A DNA stretch of 64,000 nucleotides from UBA12481 sp012523435 (GTDB lineage: Bacteria; Bacteroidota; Bacteroidia; Bacteroidales; UBA12481). The position numbers were made by a program, and so were the translations under genes. Location of the stretch: NCBI GenBank assembly GCA_028686135.1, contig JAQUCP010000009.1:1-64000 (forward strand). Direction: 5' to 3'. Positions 33,423 through 42,241 of the stretch are shown here, piece by piece. The number at the start of each line of letters is the position of its first letter. Position 1 is the stretch's first letter. A model generated the notes under the pieces. The model ran no database searches. It was not told the DNA's origin and worked only from the letters and a program-made list of their open reading frames with translations.

Positions 33423-34025
33423 ATGAGCTTACCTCCGCTTTGGGAGAAACATTTTTTGCCGGGAGCTGATGGGCTGGTGGAATCCTGGATGGAGGGTGCT
33501 CAGGTTTTGGTGCGTTTATCCCGTTCGAGGGTGACGAAACATGGTGATTACAGGTTTTCCCGTAACGGAAGACCGTCGGTTATCACGATAAATCAAGATC
33601 TTCATCCAGTTCTGTTTACCATCACGTTTGCTCATGAACTGGCTCATTACCGTGCTGGGCAGAAGTATGGCCAGCAAATCCGGCCCCATGGTCCGGAGTG
33701 GAAATACGAATTTAGGGTAATGCTTAAGGAGTTGATTGAGAGCAAATTATTAAGTGAAGAGGTGGCTAAAGCAGTTATTAAATGCTTTTTCAGACGGGAA
33801 TCCATAGGGTCTGGGTCCTGTGAAGCCCTCTTAAAGGCGATTGGTCTCACGGGGGGTGAGGTAAAGATTCGGAGGGTGGTGGACGTGCCCGAGGGGAAGG
33901 AATTTAAGCTGCGTAGCGGTCGGGTTTTTGTGAAGGGCGCCAAGGCTCGGACACGTTATCATTGTATTGACAAGCAAACCGGGCGGACCTTTGCTGTCCA
34001 TCCCATGGCGGAAATTGTGGATTAA
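33423..34025 (+). CDS. SprT-like zinc-dependent protein
   Basis: A 200-aa SprT-like protein with FAHELAHYRAGQKYG (HExxH zinc motif) and RPHGPEWKYEFR, the family's second His block. The C-terminal ribbon region reads RYHCIDKQTGRTFAVHP with one Cys instead of the usual Cys pairs, so the zinc ribbon is reduced. SprT family proteins are mostly uncharacterised in bacteria; a role as a DNA-protein crosslink protease is known only for eukaryotic Spartan. The start fits MSLPPLW at 33423. Confidence 0.88.
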   Translation: MSLPPLWEKHFLPGADGLVESWMEGAQVLVRLSRSRVTKHGDYRFSRNGRPSVITINQDLHPVLFTITFAHELAHYRAGQKYGQQIRPHGPEWKYEFRVMLKELIESKLLSEEVAKAVIKCFFRRESIGSGSCEALLKAIGLTGGEVKIRRVVDVPEGKEFKLRSGRVFVKGAKARTRYHCIDKQTGRTFAVHPMAEIVD

Positions 34026-34109
34026 GAGGACGGGAAACAATGAACTAATGACTACCTTGGAGTTCTAAAAAACATAAAAAGAACAAAAAGCAAAATAAAC
34101 TTTCTTAAA

Positions 34110-35201
34110 ATGGATAAAGACCTGTATTGTGTGATCATGGCGGGAGGTATCGGAAGCCGATTCTGGCCGATGAGCCGTACCCGCACCCCAAAACAGTTCA
34201 TGGACATCCTGGGAACCGGGCGTACCCTTATACAGCATACTTTCAAACGTTTTCAGGCCATTTGTCCAACCCAAAATATCTTGATAGTCAGCAACGTAGA
34301 GTATAGGGATCTAATCCTGGAACAGTTGCCGGAGATCCATCCTTCTCAATTGCTCCTGGAGCCGCTGAGGAAAAATACTGCTCCCTGCATTGCTTATGCT
34401 AATCAACGCATTGCTACGATCAATCCGGACGCAACAATCATTGTGGCTCCTTCGGATCACCTGATCCTGGATGAGATTGAGTTTCTCCGGATAATCCGTG
34501 AAGGTGTCGGGTTTGTCCGTTCGCGCGATGTTCTCCTCACCCTCGGTATCCGCCCTAACCGACCGGAAACAGGGTACGGATACATCCAGGTTAATGACCT
34601 GGAAGATTTTGATGGCTTCCCTAATCTCCATAAAGTCAAGACGTTCACTGAGAAGCCTAATCTTGAATTGGCGCAAATATTTCTTGACAGTGGTGATTTC
34701 TTCTGGAACTCTGGGGTATTTGTTTGGTCACTAACATCCATTCAGCGTGCTTACGAAAGGCATCTGCCCGATATGCAAGGGTTATTCGCTGATGGCCGTC
34801 AACTCTATGGAACTGATGTTGAGGAGGCTTTCATTAAACAGGTTTATGGTGCTTGTGATAAAATCTCGATCGACTATGGATTGATGGAAAAGGCTGATAA
34901 TGTGTATGTTCTGTGTGCTGATTTTGGATGGTCCGACTTAGGAACTTGGGGCAGTCTGTACAGTCATCTTTTCCGTGATGATTATGGCAACGCCATTGGG
35001 CAGAGTCTAGTTCTTGCGTTTGACTCATCCGGGAACATCATCCATGCACCAGAGGGGAAACTAACTGTTGTCCAAGGATTAGATGATTACATTATCATCA
35101 ATACCGATGATGTTTTGCTGATTTGCAAAAAGGAGGATGAACAGCAGATCAGGCTGATGGTTGACGAGGTGAAAATGAAGTTTGGCGGAAACTATATCTA
35201 G
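34110..35201 (+). CDS. Mannose-1-phosphate guanylyltransferase
   Basis: A 363-aa nucleotidyltransferase making GDP-mannose. The pyrophosphorylase signature is CVIMAGGIGSRFWPMSRTRTPKQF (GTP binding), with VAPSDHLI, TFTEKPNLE and FFWNSGVFVW as family blocks. It is the short form without a fused phosphomannose isomerase domain. GDP-mannose feeds surface polysaccharide and lipid glycosylation, fitting the envelope theme of the window. Tail-to-tail with gldN, overlapping by 4 nt. Confidence 0.94.
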   Translation: MDKDLYCVIMAGGIGSRFWPMSRTRTPKQFMDILGTGRTLIQHTFKRFQAICPTQNILIVSNVEYRDLILEQLPEIHPSQLLLEPLRKNTAPCIAYANQRIATINPDATIIVAPSDHLILDEIEFLRIIREGVGFVRSRDVLLTLGIRPNRPETGYGYIQVNDLEDFDGFPNLHKVKTFTEKPNLELAQIFLDSGDFFWNSGVFVWSLTSIQRAYERHLPDMQGLFADGRQLYGTDVEEAFIKQVYGACDKISIDYGLMEKADNVYVLCADFGWSDLGTWGSLYSHLFRDDYGNAIGQSLVLAFDSSGNIIHAPEGKLTVVQGLDDYIIINTDDVLLICKKEDEQQIRLMVDEVKMKFGGNYI

Positions 35202-36100
35202 TATTCCCAGAGACTGGTTTCAAATTGGAAGATCTGATTTTCAATACGATCTGCCTCGAGAAGTGATTCAACACCCAGGGCGTAATCATTGATGACCCGG
35301 TTGTTGTAGATATTGCTTTCTTGGACGATAAATCCATTAAAGAACCGCTTGTAGAAGATCTCGTCGAAGGTCCTTTTTTCGGAGTCGTTAATGAAATTAT
35401 TAACCTCACGTTGGGCCAGGAAGGGCCTGGATTCGGGATATTTAACCCAGAACAATTTTTTACGGTTTAGATCTAAGCGATTGGTATCCCTTTCATTGAA
35501 GAAGAGGCGGATAGGGCACAGTCCAATGATTCGTACATCCATGACCGACCGTTTCCGGTCAAAGAACCAAATCTCTTTGACCAGCAGCTGCTGCACTTCA
35601 TGTTTCCGGATTTCACCTTTGATCGTATCGGTTCGGGTGAAACCAGTTTCTACGTCAATCACTTCGGTAACCTGATCTTTAGCGTCAAACTCTTCCAGTA
35701 CCTGCTCGTAAGTGATGGTTCTTTTGAATTCGTTCAGGTCATCATCAGCGGAGTAGGCTGTCAGCTCACCCTTTTGAATGGAGGTAAGTAACACATCGAC
35801 AAGATTCATTTGTTCTCCGATGGGTTCGGTCGGGTAGAAAAGTGGTTGGTTGATCTTTTCGCGCAGGTCGATCAGACGCCACACAACTTTTGACCAGCTA
35901 ATATCGGCTTCCCTGACGGGAGGGTAGGGAATTGGTTTTTTATCCAGCGACCGTTCCTGCTTCTCAAATACCTGATCCAGACCAGACCAGGTGGCCGGGT
36001 CGGTGTTATTGGTTGTGCCCTGATCCTGGGCCGGGAGTTGGCTTCCGGCCATGATCAGCAGAGCTATTACGAATACGCCTGTTTTTTTCATTTTCTTCAT
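35198..36100 (-). CDS. gldN: Type IX secretion protein GldN/PorN
   Basis: About 300 residues with a signal peptide ending LPAQ. The characteristic block KPIPYPPVREADISWSKVVW then RLIDLREKINQPLFYPTE identifies GldN, which binds GldK to form the periplasmic ring of the type IX machine. The ATG at 36100 is 1 nt after the gldM stop; 36091 is an alternative. Last gene of the operon porP-gldK-gldL-gldM-gldN. Confidence 0.96.
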   Translation of the reverse strand: MKKMKKTGVFVIALLIMAGSQLPAQDQGTTNNTDPATWSGLDQVFEKQERSLDKKPIPYPPVREADISWSKVVWRLIDLREKINQPLFYPTEPIGEQMNLVDVLLTSIQKGELTAYSADDDLNEFKRTITYEQVLEEFDAKDQVTEVIDVETGFTRTDTIKGEIRKHEVQQLLVKEIWFFDRKRSVMDVRIIGLCPIRLFFNERDTNRLDLNRKKLFWVKYPESRPFLAQREVNNFINDSEKRTFDEIFYKRFFNGFIVQESNIYNNRVINDYALGVESLLEADRIENQIFQFETSLWEY

Positions 36101-36101
36101 T

Positions 36102-37676
36102 CTATTGTATGGTAAACGTAATTGGCGGCAGAGTTCGTACAATTCCGTCGTCGCCTGAGGCGGTAATATCTTCAATAATGATTCTATTATTTAGAGCGGC
36201 AGAACCAATCAGCTGCTTTTGTTCGGCAGTAAATGCTGGTCCGATAGCAGTTGCATCTTTCACGAAGCCTCCAGCACCGCCACTGATGATGGTGACCTTA
36301 AAACCACGGACATTGAATTTCATGTCGAAGAGGAAATCTTCCAGTTCGGCGATCACGCCTGTTTGGATAGCCAGTTCGTTCTTTGAGATTCGGCCACCGC
36401 TTTTTCCTCCAACTTTGGCAACTGGATCGGGAACGCGGCGCAGCCGGTATCTTCGGTCGCCCATATTTTTTTTCTTTCCATCTACCTCAGCCACCACGGT
36501 CACCACGGCTTCTCCCTGGTCGGTCGTCGGATTCGCGATGAATTTTCCGGGACCGGTCATTCGCAGGTTTCCATTGGTCATGGTTGCGGTAATCTTATTG
36601 GAAGGAACTCCCGGTACGGAAATCTCCACCGGATTATCAACTCCGCGGTAGAATACGTTCATTTTGGTGGCAGAAACAACCAGGGACGGGGGAGCCACTT
36701 CGTAGCTGTCGCTGAAATTATAGCGACGAATGGTTCCATCCGGGGCAGCATAGTTAATAAATCCGTTCCAGGTGTAAGTGCCTACCTGACTTGGAGTTGC
36801 ACGATAAATGCCGCGACCGTCGCTGATCTCCAGCCGTCTTCCACCCACCATGATTTCCGGAGATAAGGTCGTATCGAAGGCGGTCAGGAAAACATCAGCC
36901 TCATAGGTGTTCCCTTGGAAAATGACAGATGAAGAGCGTGGAATGACAACCGCCCTGAGCTGATTGAATTTGAAAGACTGTTCGTCGATTCCTTTGTACA
37001 GATAGTTCAGTATGTCGGCTTCAGAATTCCGGATATCCGACTGCATCTTTGACATCAAGGCAATAGTCCCGATGAGGGGAAGGTATTCAAAATTGTCCTG
37101 TTCCCAGGAACGGCCTGGTTCATTGGCTGTTCCGGGAGGGTCGATGGTGGCGAGAGTTCTTTCGATAGAGTGAACCAGGACGGTATCACTAGGGTCCACC
37201 ATGGAGAGGAGAAAATCACGATATTGGATGATGGAATTTTTCAGATCGCGTCCTCTCGACATGCGTTGTCCGTTGGATTCGATTTGAGCAACCAGCATCA
37301 CCTGAGCTGGAACGTTTAATTCTTCCATCTTCTTGATGCTGTCGAGCCGGGCATGTTTTCCATCGGCTTCCCGAACGATATCCCATTTATACTGATTGAC
37401 CTTGTCGATCAGGCCTTGTGCCATGATCCTGACAGAATCGGCTTTTTCTTTAAAGGGGCCAGCCTTGACCGGATTGATGGCGTAGGCGTTATCAAAAGCG
37501 GCGTATGCCAGGTTGTTTTTATTGGTAAAGTCCTCAATGGTTTCGTTAAGACTCTTATCCACTTTAGCAATTACATCCAGGGTCTCTTTTGATACATTCA
37601 GTGCCAGCAATGCTGTTAGCACCAAATACATCATGTTGATCATTTTTTGCCTGGGTGTCAGTCTTTGTTGTGCCAT
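36102..37676 (-). CDS. gldM: Type IX secretion motor protein GldM/PorM
   Basis: A 524-aa protein with one N-terminal helix (MINMMYLVLTALLALNVS) that sits in the inner membrane with GldL, and a long periplasmic part made of a helical domain and several Ig-like domains (LVVSATKMNVFYRGVDNPVEI is the D3 start). It converts proton flow through GldLM into rotation that powers secretion. Follows gldL by 25 nt. Confidence 0.97.
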   Translation of the reverse strand: MAQQRLTPRQKMINMMYLVLTALLALNVSKETLDVIAKVDKSLNETIEDFTNKNNLAYAAFDNAYAINPVKAGPFKEKADSVRIMAQGLIDKVNQYKWDIVREADGKHARLDSIKKMEELNVPAQVMLVAQIESNGQRMSRGRDLKNSIIQYRDFLLSMVDPSDTVLVHSIERTLATIDPPGTANEPGRSWEQDNFEYLPLIGTIALMSKMQSDIRNSEADILNYLYKGIDEQSFKFNQLRAVVIPRSSSVIFQGNTYEADVFLTAFDTTLSPEIMVGGRRLEISDGRGIYRATPSQVGTYTWNGFINYAAPDGTIRRYNFSDSYEVAPPSLVVSATKMNVFYRGVDNPVEISVPGVPSNKITATMTNGNLRMTGPGKFIANPTTDQGEAVVTVVAEVDGKKKNMGDRRYRLRRVPDPVAKVGGKSGGRISKNELAIQTGVIAELEDFLFDMKFNVRGFKVTIISGGAGGFVKDATAIGPAFTAEQKQLIGSAALNNRIIIEDITASGDDGIVRTLPPITFTIQ

Positions 37677-37701
37677 AATAACTGGTCAGCTATTGAGGTC
37701 G

Positions 37702-38670
37702 TTAGTCGTTTTCTCTTACATTCATGGCAGTCAGCATGTTGCCATACACTTTATTCAGGGCAGTTAATTTTTTACCCAGTCGCTCGACCTCTTCTTTATA
37801 AAGTTTCGTGTTTTCGACCGAAGCATTGAGGTTATCTACCATTTTCTCGATACCGGATGCCACCTCCTTGGTTTTCAATGAGTGAGACTCTTCGCTTTTT
37901 AGTTGGAGTTCATAAACAGTATTCAGGGAGGCGAGATTTCGATTCAGTTTTTCTAGTTGATCCGTGTAAGATTTACTCTTCTCGGCCAGTTTGGTGTAGT
38001 CCTGGTTTACGGTTTCCAGGAGTTTGGTATAGGATGAAGTGAGTTGTTCTGAACCTTTATTCACCTGTTCGACGAGGCGGCTGGCCGATTGGGTTACTTG
38101 TTCTGCTGTTCTGGTATAGGAATGGGTCAGGTTGGCAGCGGAACTGTTCAGTTCTTCAGTCGATCTTGAATAGGCGTTGCTGAATGAATCGAAGTTAGCG
38201 GCTGCTTTTTTGACGGCATCTGAATATTGTGATGTGGCGAGGTGAGCCTGAGAGATATCGGTCATTTTGGAGGTTGACTCGGCCAGATTTCTCATGCCAT
38301 TACCCAGTTTGGAAAACAATTCGGGGGTAATTTCAGCTTTTTCGAGCATTTCGTCGAATCGGTTCAGAGCTGCGCTAGAGGTAGTGTGGACCTCCCGGGG
38401 TTTGGCCGGGGTGGTTCCTTTGCCGTTACCGTTTTTTGCGAGCTCGGGATAGACCCGGTCCCAGTCCCAATCCTGGGGCAGTGGCTCGAAAGCCGAAAAG
38501 AAGAAGATAATCGCCTCGGTACCAAGTCCGGCGATTAGAAAATAGCTTGACATTGGAAAGTGCTCAAGCTTCATGAGTGCGCCGATCATGACCACACTGG
38601 CGCCCCAGGCGTACAGCTTAGCCATCGCATTTCTCCACCAGGATTTTTGAACAAGGTCTCTTATTGCCAT
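37702..38670 (-). CDS. gldL: Type IX secretion motor protein GldL/PorL
   Basis: A 322-aa inner-membrane protein. Two N-terminal helices (YAWGASVVMIGALMKLEHF and YFLIAGLGTEAIIFFFSAF) include the conserved Lys and Glu of the GldLM proton channel; the rest is a long cytoplasmic coiled coil (about residues 140-310) rich in Ser, Leu and Gln. It is the stator-like partner of GldM. Confidence 0.97.
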   Translation of the reverse strand: MAIRDLVQKSWWRNAMAKLYAWGASVVMIGALMKLEHFPMSSYFLIAGLGTEAIIFFFSAFEPLPQDWDWDRVYPELAKNGNGKGTTPAKPREVHTTSSAALNRFDEMLEKAEITPELFSKLGNGMRNLAESTSKMTDISQAHLATSQYSDAVKKAAANFDSFSNAYSRSTEELNSSAANLTHSYTRTAEQVTQSASRLVEQVNKGSEQLTSSYTKLLETVNQDYTKLAEKSKSYTDQLEKLNRNLASLNTVYELQLKSEESHSLKTKEVASGIEKMVDNLNASVENTKLYKEEVERLGKKLTALNKVYGNMLTAMNVREND

Positions 38671-38696
38671 TTCTATCAGAATTGTTTGTTATTCAA

Positions 38697-40043
38697 TTAG
38701 TTACTTACTCCCAATGTGGATCGTACAGTTCGGAAACCGATATAGGGTTTAGCTGAATCCTGGTACTCATAAGTTCGGGTGCCGGACTGCAGATAAAAGG
38801 AGACATCTTTCCAGCTACCACCGCGGACCACCTTTCTTTTCATCACGGCGGGGTCGGTAGGCAGTGCATTATGTTCGTAATTTGGGTTGAGGTCGTGGGT
38901 GAAGTCGTAGGCTGCTTCATCGTACGCTGAGCCGGTCCATTCGGCCACATTTCCGGCCATATCATAGAGGCCGAAGTCATTGGCTTCGAAAGTTCCGACA
39001 GGGCTAGTGGTAAGGAATCCTTTTTGGGTGTTGCCGTAATCGCCCCTGAATGGTTTGAAGTTAGCCAGGAAGGAGCCTTTCCCATCGCGGGTGTAAGGGC
39101 TTCCCCAGGGGTACATAGACATGTTTCGTCCGCCGCGGGCAGCATACTCAAATTCATATTCGGTTGGCAGTCGGTAATTCTGAACCAGGGCATTGGATTC
39201 ATCATTCTGAATCAGATGGTTGTTCTGGAGTTCGGTTCTCCAGATACAAAAAGCTTTAGCCTGTTCCCAGGTGACGCCTACTACTGGATAATCATCGAAA
39301 CCCGGATGCCAGAAGTACAATTTAGCCATCGGGTCATTAAAACTGTAGGTAAAATCGGATATCCAGCAAAGGGTATCGGGATAGATATTGATCCGGTAGG
39401 TTTTGACAAACTTCGACCGGTCTGATACCAATTCAGGGTCCTGATAGAAAGTTTGGGTTTTATCAGAATTGTGAATTGAACGCTGATAGTTCCGGGTTTC
39501 TTGTGCTGCGGCCTGATAATCGATATCTTGGTATTCGTAAATTAACTTCCTGGTATCAAGCTCTTTACGCTTAAAGAATCGTTCGTTTTCCGGTATGTAA
39601 ATATCCTCAAGTGTTGAAACGACCTCTTCATCCCGGGTATCGATACGGGCTTTCCAATTGATCAGCGGAGGATCGATAGGATTTTGGAACTCGTCTTCGG
39701 AGATAAGGTATTCATCCGGGTAAAGTTCTCCCAGTTTTTTCCTGGCCATGGAATCGATAACCCAGTGAACAAATTGTCTGTATTCGTTATTGGTAATTTC
39801 CGTCTCATCCATCCAGAATGCACCAATGGATACCGTTCTGGGCTGAGAGTTCATGGCAAAAGATGGATCCTCGTCGTTTTGGCCGACGACGAATGAACCC
39901 ATCGGGATTTTGACCATTCCGTAAGGTTCGGCTTCGAAAGCTTTGCCCCGTTTTGGAACACCAACCAATTCACCGCCACCTTTAGAGTTGCATCCGGTTA
40001 GTGTCAAAACAGCGATTAATCCGATGAAAACAAAATTTTTCAT
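38697..40043 (-). CDS. gldK: Type IX secretion lipoprotein GldK/PorK
   Basis: A lipoprotein of about 448 residues with lipobox LTGC and a formylglycine-generating-enzyme/sulfatase-modifying fold. Markers are DETEITNNEYRQFV, PVVGVTWEQAKAFCIWR and GLYDMAGNVAEWTG, then KVVRGGSWKD. In type IX systems this fold is structural: PorK rings with PorN. The ATG at 40043 places the signal peptide correctly; the ATG at 40067 would add eight residues and overlap porP. Confidence 0.96.
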   Translation of the reverse strand: MKNFVFIGLIAVLTLTGCNSKGGGELVGVPKRGKAFEAEPYGMVKIPMGSFVVGQNDEDPSFAMNSQPRTVSIGAFWMDETEITNNEYRQFVHWVIDSMARKKLGELYPDEYLISEDEFQNPIDPPLINWKARIDTRDEEVVSTLEDIYIPENERFFKRKELDTRKLIYEYQDIDYQAAAQETRNYQRSIHNSDKTQTFYQDPELVSDRSKFVKTYRINIYPDTLCWISDFTYSFNDPMAKLYFWHPGFDDYPVVGVTWEQAKAFCIWRTELQNNHLIQNDESNALVQNYRLPTEYEFEYAARGGRNMSMYPWGSPYTRDGKGSFLANFKPFRGDYGNTQKGFLTTSPVGTFEANDFGLYDMAGNVAEWTGSAYDEAAYDFTHDLNPNYEHNALPTDPAVMKRKVVRGGSWKDVSFYLQSGTRTYEYQDSAKPYIGFRTVRSTLGVSN

Positions 40044-40050
40044 ACTCAGG

Positions 40051-41013
40051 TTATAAGAATCTAACACTTCGATAGCGCTGGTTATACTTTTCTGTACTTA
40101 CCTCGAGATTGTAACCCAGCATGAACTCTGCTGAGCCTCTGCTGTATCCGGCTATTGCCGAGGTTGTAAAGTCGTAGGCGATTCCGGCCCTAATTCCACT
40201 GGTTAATTCCAGCCCGGCCATCACCACCACTGCATCACCAAGCCTGTAAGAAACGCCGCCCCAATATTTTTTATTGTAAATCACCAGCGTATTTATGTCG
40301 GCTTGGTAAGAAACACCATCGGATTTTACAAAAAGGGAAGGCTGTATTTCGAACAGTGGATCAGGGAGTTTGAAGACATAGCCCACTGAAGCATAGTAGT
40401 GTCTGTACATTTGTTGGAAGGCTCCATCGCCGTAATCAACTTTGGGTTGTAGCAGATGAAGGGCAGAAATTCCCGCATGAAAACGGTCAGTATTATAGAA
40501 GATCCCAGCGCCCAGATCGAATACCATGCCCGAAATCTGCTCTTCGGGAATGGCCGGATCCTGCTGATGAGATGAGTGCAGGTCGCTGTCAGGGATGTAC
40601 CATTTTGCATCCAGGGTTTTGTTGAGCAACCCCAGGTTCAAGCCAATTCCCAGATTTCCTGATCCGATCTCCATACGATAGGCATAACTGGCCATCAGCG
40701 TGGTATTCTTCTCAAAACCAAGGCGATCGTCCATGAACAGAAATCCAACACCACTCCTGATGCCAAACGGATTGATTGGCGCGTTGATACTCACCATCGT
40801 GGTTTGAGGGTTTCCCTCAAATCCTATCCACTGCTGGCGATTCATCATGGTGGCATTGACGAGCCCCTGACTGCCGGCAAACCCAGGGTTCACCGCCATG
40901 TGGTTAAACATATTCTGACTGAACTGCGGGTCCTGCTGGCTAAATGCCATAACAGACTGAATTGCAGCCAGTATTGTTAGAAATATCGTCTTGTTCCGTA
41001 ACCTGTTCATGCT
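40051..41013 (-). CDS. PorP/SprF family type IX secretion membrane protein
   Basis: About 320 residues: signal peptide ending FSQ, then QQDPQFSQNMFNHMAVNPGFAG, the exact opening of PorP/SprF proteins, and an outer-membrane beta-barrel. It binds substrates or links the ring to the outer membrane. The ATG at 41013 is preferred over 41058. First gene of the T9SS operon, 7 bp before gldK. Confidence 0.95.
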   Translation of the reverse strand, partial: SMNRLRNKTIFLTILAAIQSVMAFSQQDPQFSQNMFNHMAVNPGFAGSQGLVNATMMNRQQWIGFEGNPQTTMVSINAPINPFGIRSGVGFLFMDDRLGFEKNTTLMASYAYRMEIGSGNLGIGLNLGLLNKTLDAKWYIPDSDLHSSHQQDPAIPEEQISGMVFDLGAGIFYNTDRFHAGISALHLLQPKVDYGDGAFQQMYRHYYASVGYVFKLPDPLFEIQPSLFVKSDGVSYQADINTLVIYNKKYWGGVSYRLGDAVVVMAGLELTSGIRAGIAYDFTTSAIAGYSRGSAEFMLGYNLEVSTEKYNQRYRSVRFL

Positions 41014-41098
41014 GGATTTCAAGCCAGTAAAATAAAGGAAAAAATAGGTAATCACCAATAACGATTGTAGAACGGGAGGAGGAGGCGATTATTATGAA

Positions 41099-42238
41099 TC
41101 ACAGCCTGCGGTAGGTGTTGAGCCAGCGGTCGGGGATATCCCCATCACATGCAGTTTGGTAATCGCGTAGGGAACACGCAATAATTACTGATCGCTGATA
41201 TTTTGGATCGGGATAAGGTACTTGCATCCACCACCGGTTCGATAGTGGGCTTTTGAAAAACACCAGCTCATGTCCGGATTGAGCCAGATTGACAGTATAT
41301 TTTTGATAATCTTTAATATCGGTAAAGGGATATTCGGCTTTTCGCTGACTGACACCCTGCAGAAAAAACCAGATCAGCTGGGCCGCTAATCCGGCAGTCT
41401 GTCCGCTGGTATCGCGTGCTGGTTCATAATCCGTCAATGCCAGCAATGTGAGCCGGTCGCTCAGTCCGGCGTACCGGGCCAACTGACAGGCCTCTTCTCC
41501 GGTAAATCCGTTGGCTGAAGGGAAAGTGGTTCCTGGTGCTTCGGGTTGCCTGACGGAGGAGAGGGAGAAAAACGCGATGTCGCTGTTTCGCATCACCGGC
41601 TCAGCTTCTCTGAGATCCTCTCTGAGAATGCCAAGGCGGTAATGGTCAAACAACAGCTCCCCGAGTCGATCGGTTACCAAAGGATCGTTGAGATAAGCCT
41701 GATGTCCCAGGTGACAAAAGTCGAAGAGGCGCCCTTCGGGATCAGTAACCATCTCGTTCAGATAGAGGCTTTTGTCTGAATTTTCTGGCGTCATCAAATC
41801 AATCCGGGAATCGACGACTGTGAGATTAAAGGGTACTTCCAGTCGGTTGTATGCTTTGCCAACAACTGGCATCAGATGCATACCTGTACCCAAAAGAACC
41901 ACGATTTTTCCAGCTTTTCCTAGTTCAGTGATCACATCAGCCAGTCCTGCACGCGTATCGGCTGGGGTTTTCCCTTCACGGAAATTTCCGAGATCGGCTA
42001 CTAAACCTTTTGGCATCAGGGCCGAAAGGCCAAATAGGTAGGATCGGATTTGATTGGCAGCCAGTGGATTACCAGCTCCAATGAGTACGATTTTGGCTTT
42101 GCGAAGATTGAGTGTGCTTTTCTTTGTCCGGTGGATGGCTATATTCGATCCTAGGGCGCTGGTGATCCGGTCGTCTGTGACAATCGGAATCCGCCCCGGC
42201 GGTTCAAAATAGAGAAGGATTTCGGTCGAAGAGTTCAT
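41099..42238 (-). CDS. Arginase/ureohydrolase-fold protein with missing metal ligands
   Basis: A 379-aa protein that follows the ureohydrolase order (VVLLGTGMHL, then VVDSRIDLM, then AFFSLSSVRQPEAPG) but the metal ligands are substituted: the GGxH position reads GTGMH, DAHxD reads DSRID, and the SxDxDxxDP block lacks both Asp. A dimanganese centre is unlikely, so it is probably a binding or structural homologue. Related Bacteroidota proteins are annotated formimidoylglutamase. The gene sits 3 bp before topA on the same strand and 85 bp beyond porP. Confidence 0.75.
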   Translation of the reverse strand: MNSSTEILLYFEPPGRIPIVTDDRITSALGSNIAIHRTKKSTLNLRKAKIVLIGAGNPLAANQIRSYLFGLSALMPKGLVADLGNFREGKTPADTRAGLADVITELGKAGKIVVLLGTGMHLMPVVGKAYNRLEVPFNLTVVDSRIDLMTPENSDKSLYLNEMVTDPEGRLFDFCHLGHQAYLNDPLVTDRLGELLFDHYRLGILREDLREAEPVMRNSDIAFFSLSSVRQPEAPGTTFPSANGFTGEEACQLARYAGLSDRLTLLALTDYEPARDTSGQTAGLAAQLIWFFLQGVSQRKAEYPFTDIKDYQKYTVNLAQSGHELVFFKSPLSNRWWMQVPYPDPKYQRSVIIACSLRDYQTACDGDIPDRWLNTYRRL

Positions 42239-42241
42239 GTG

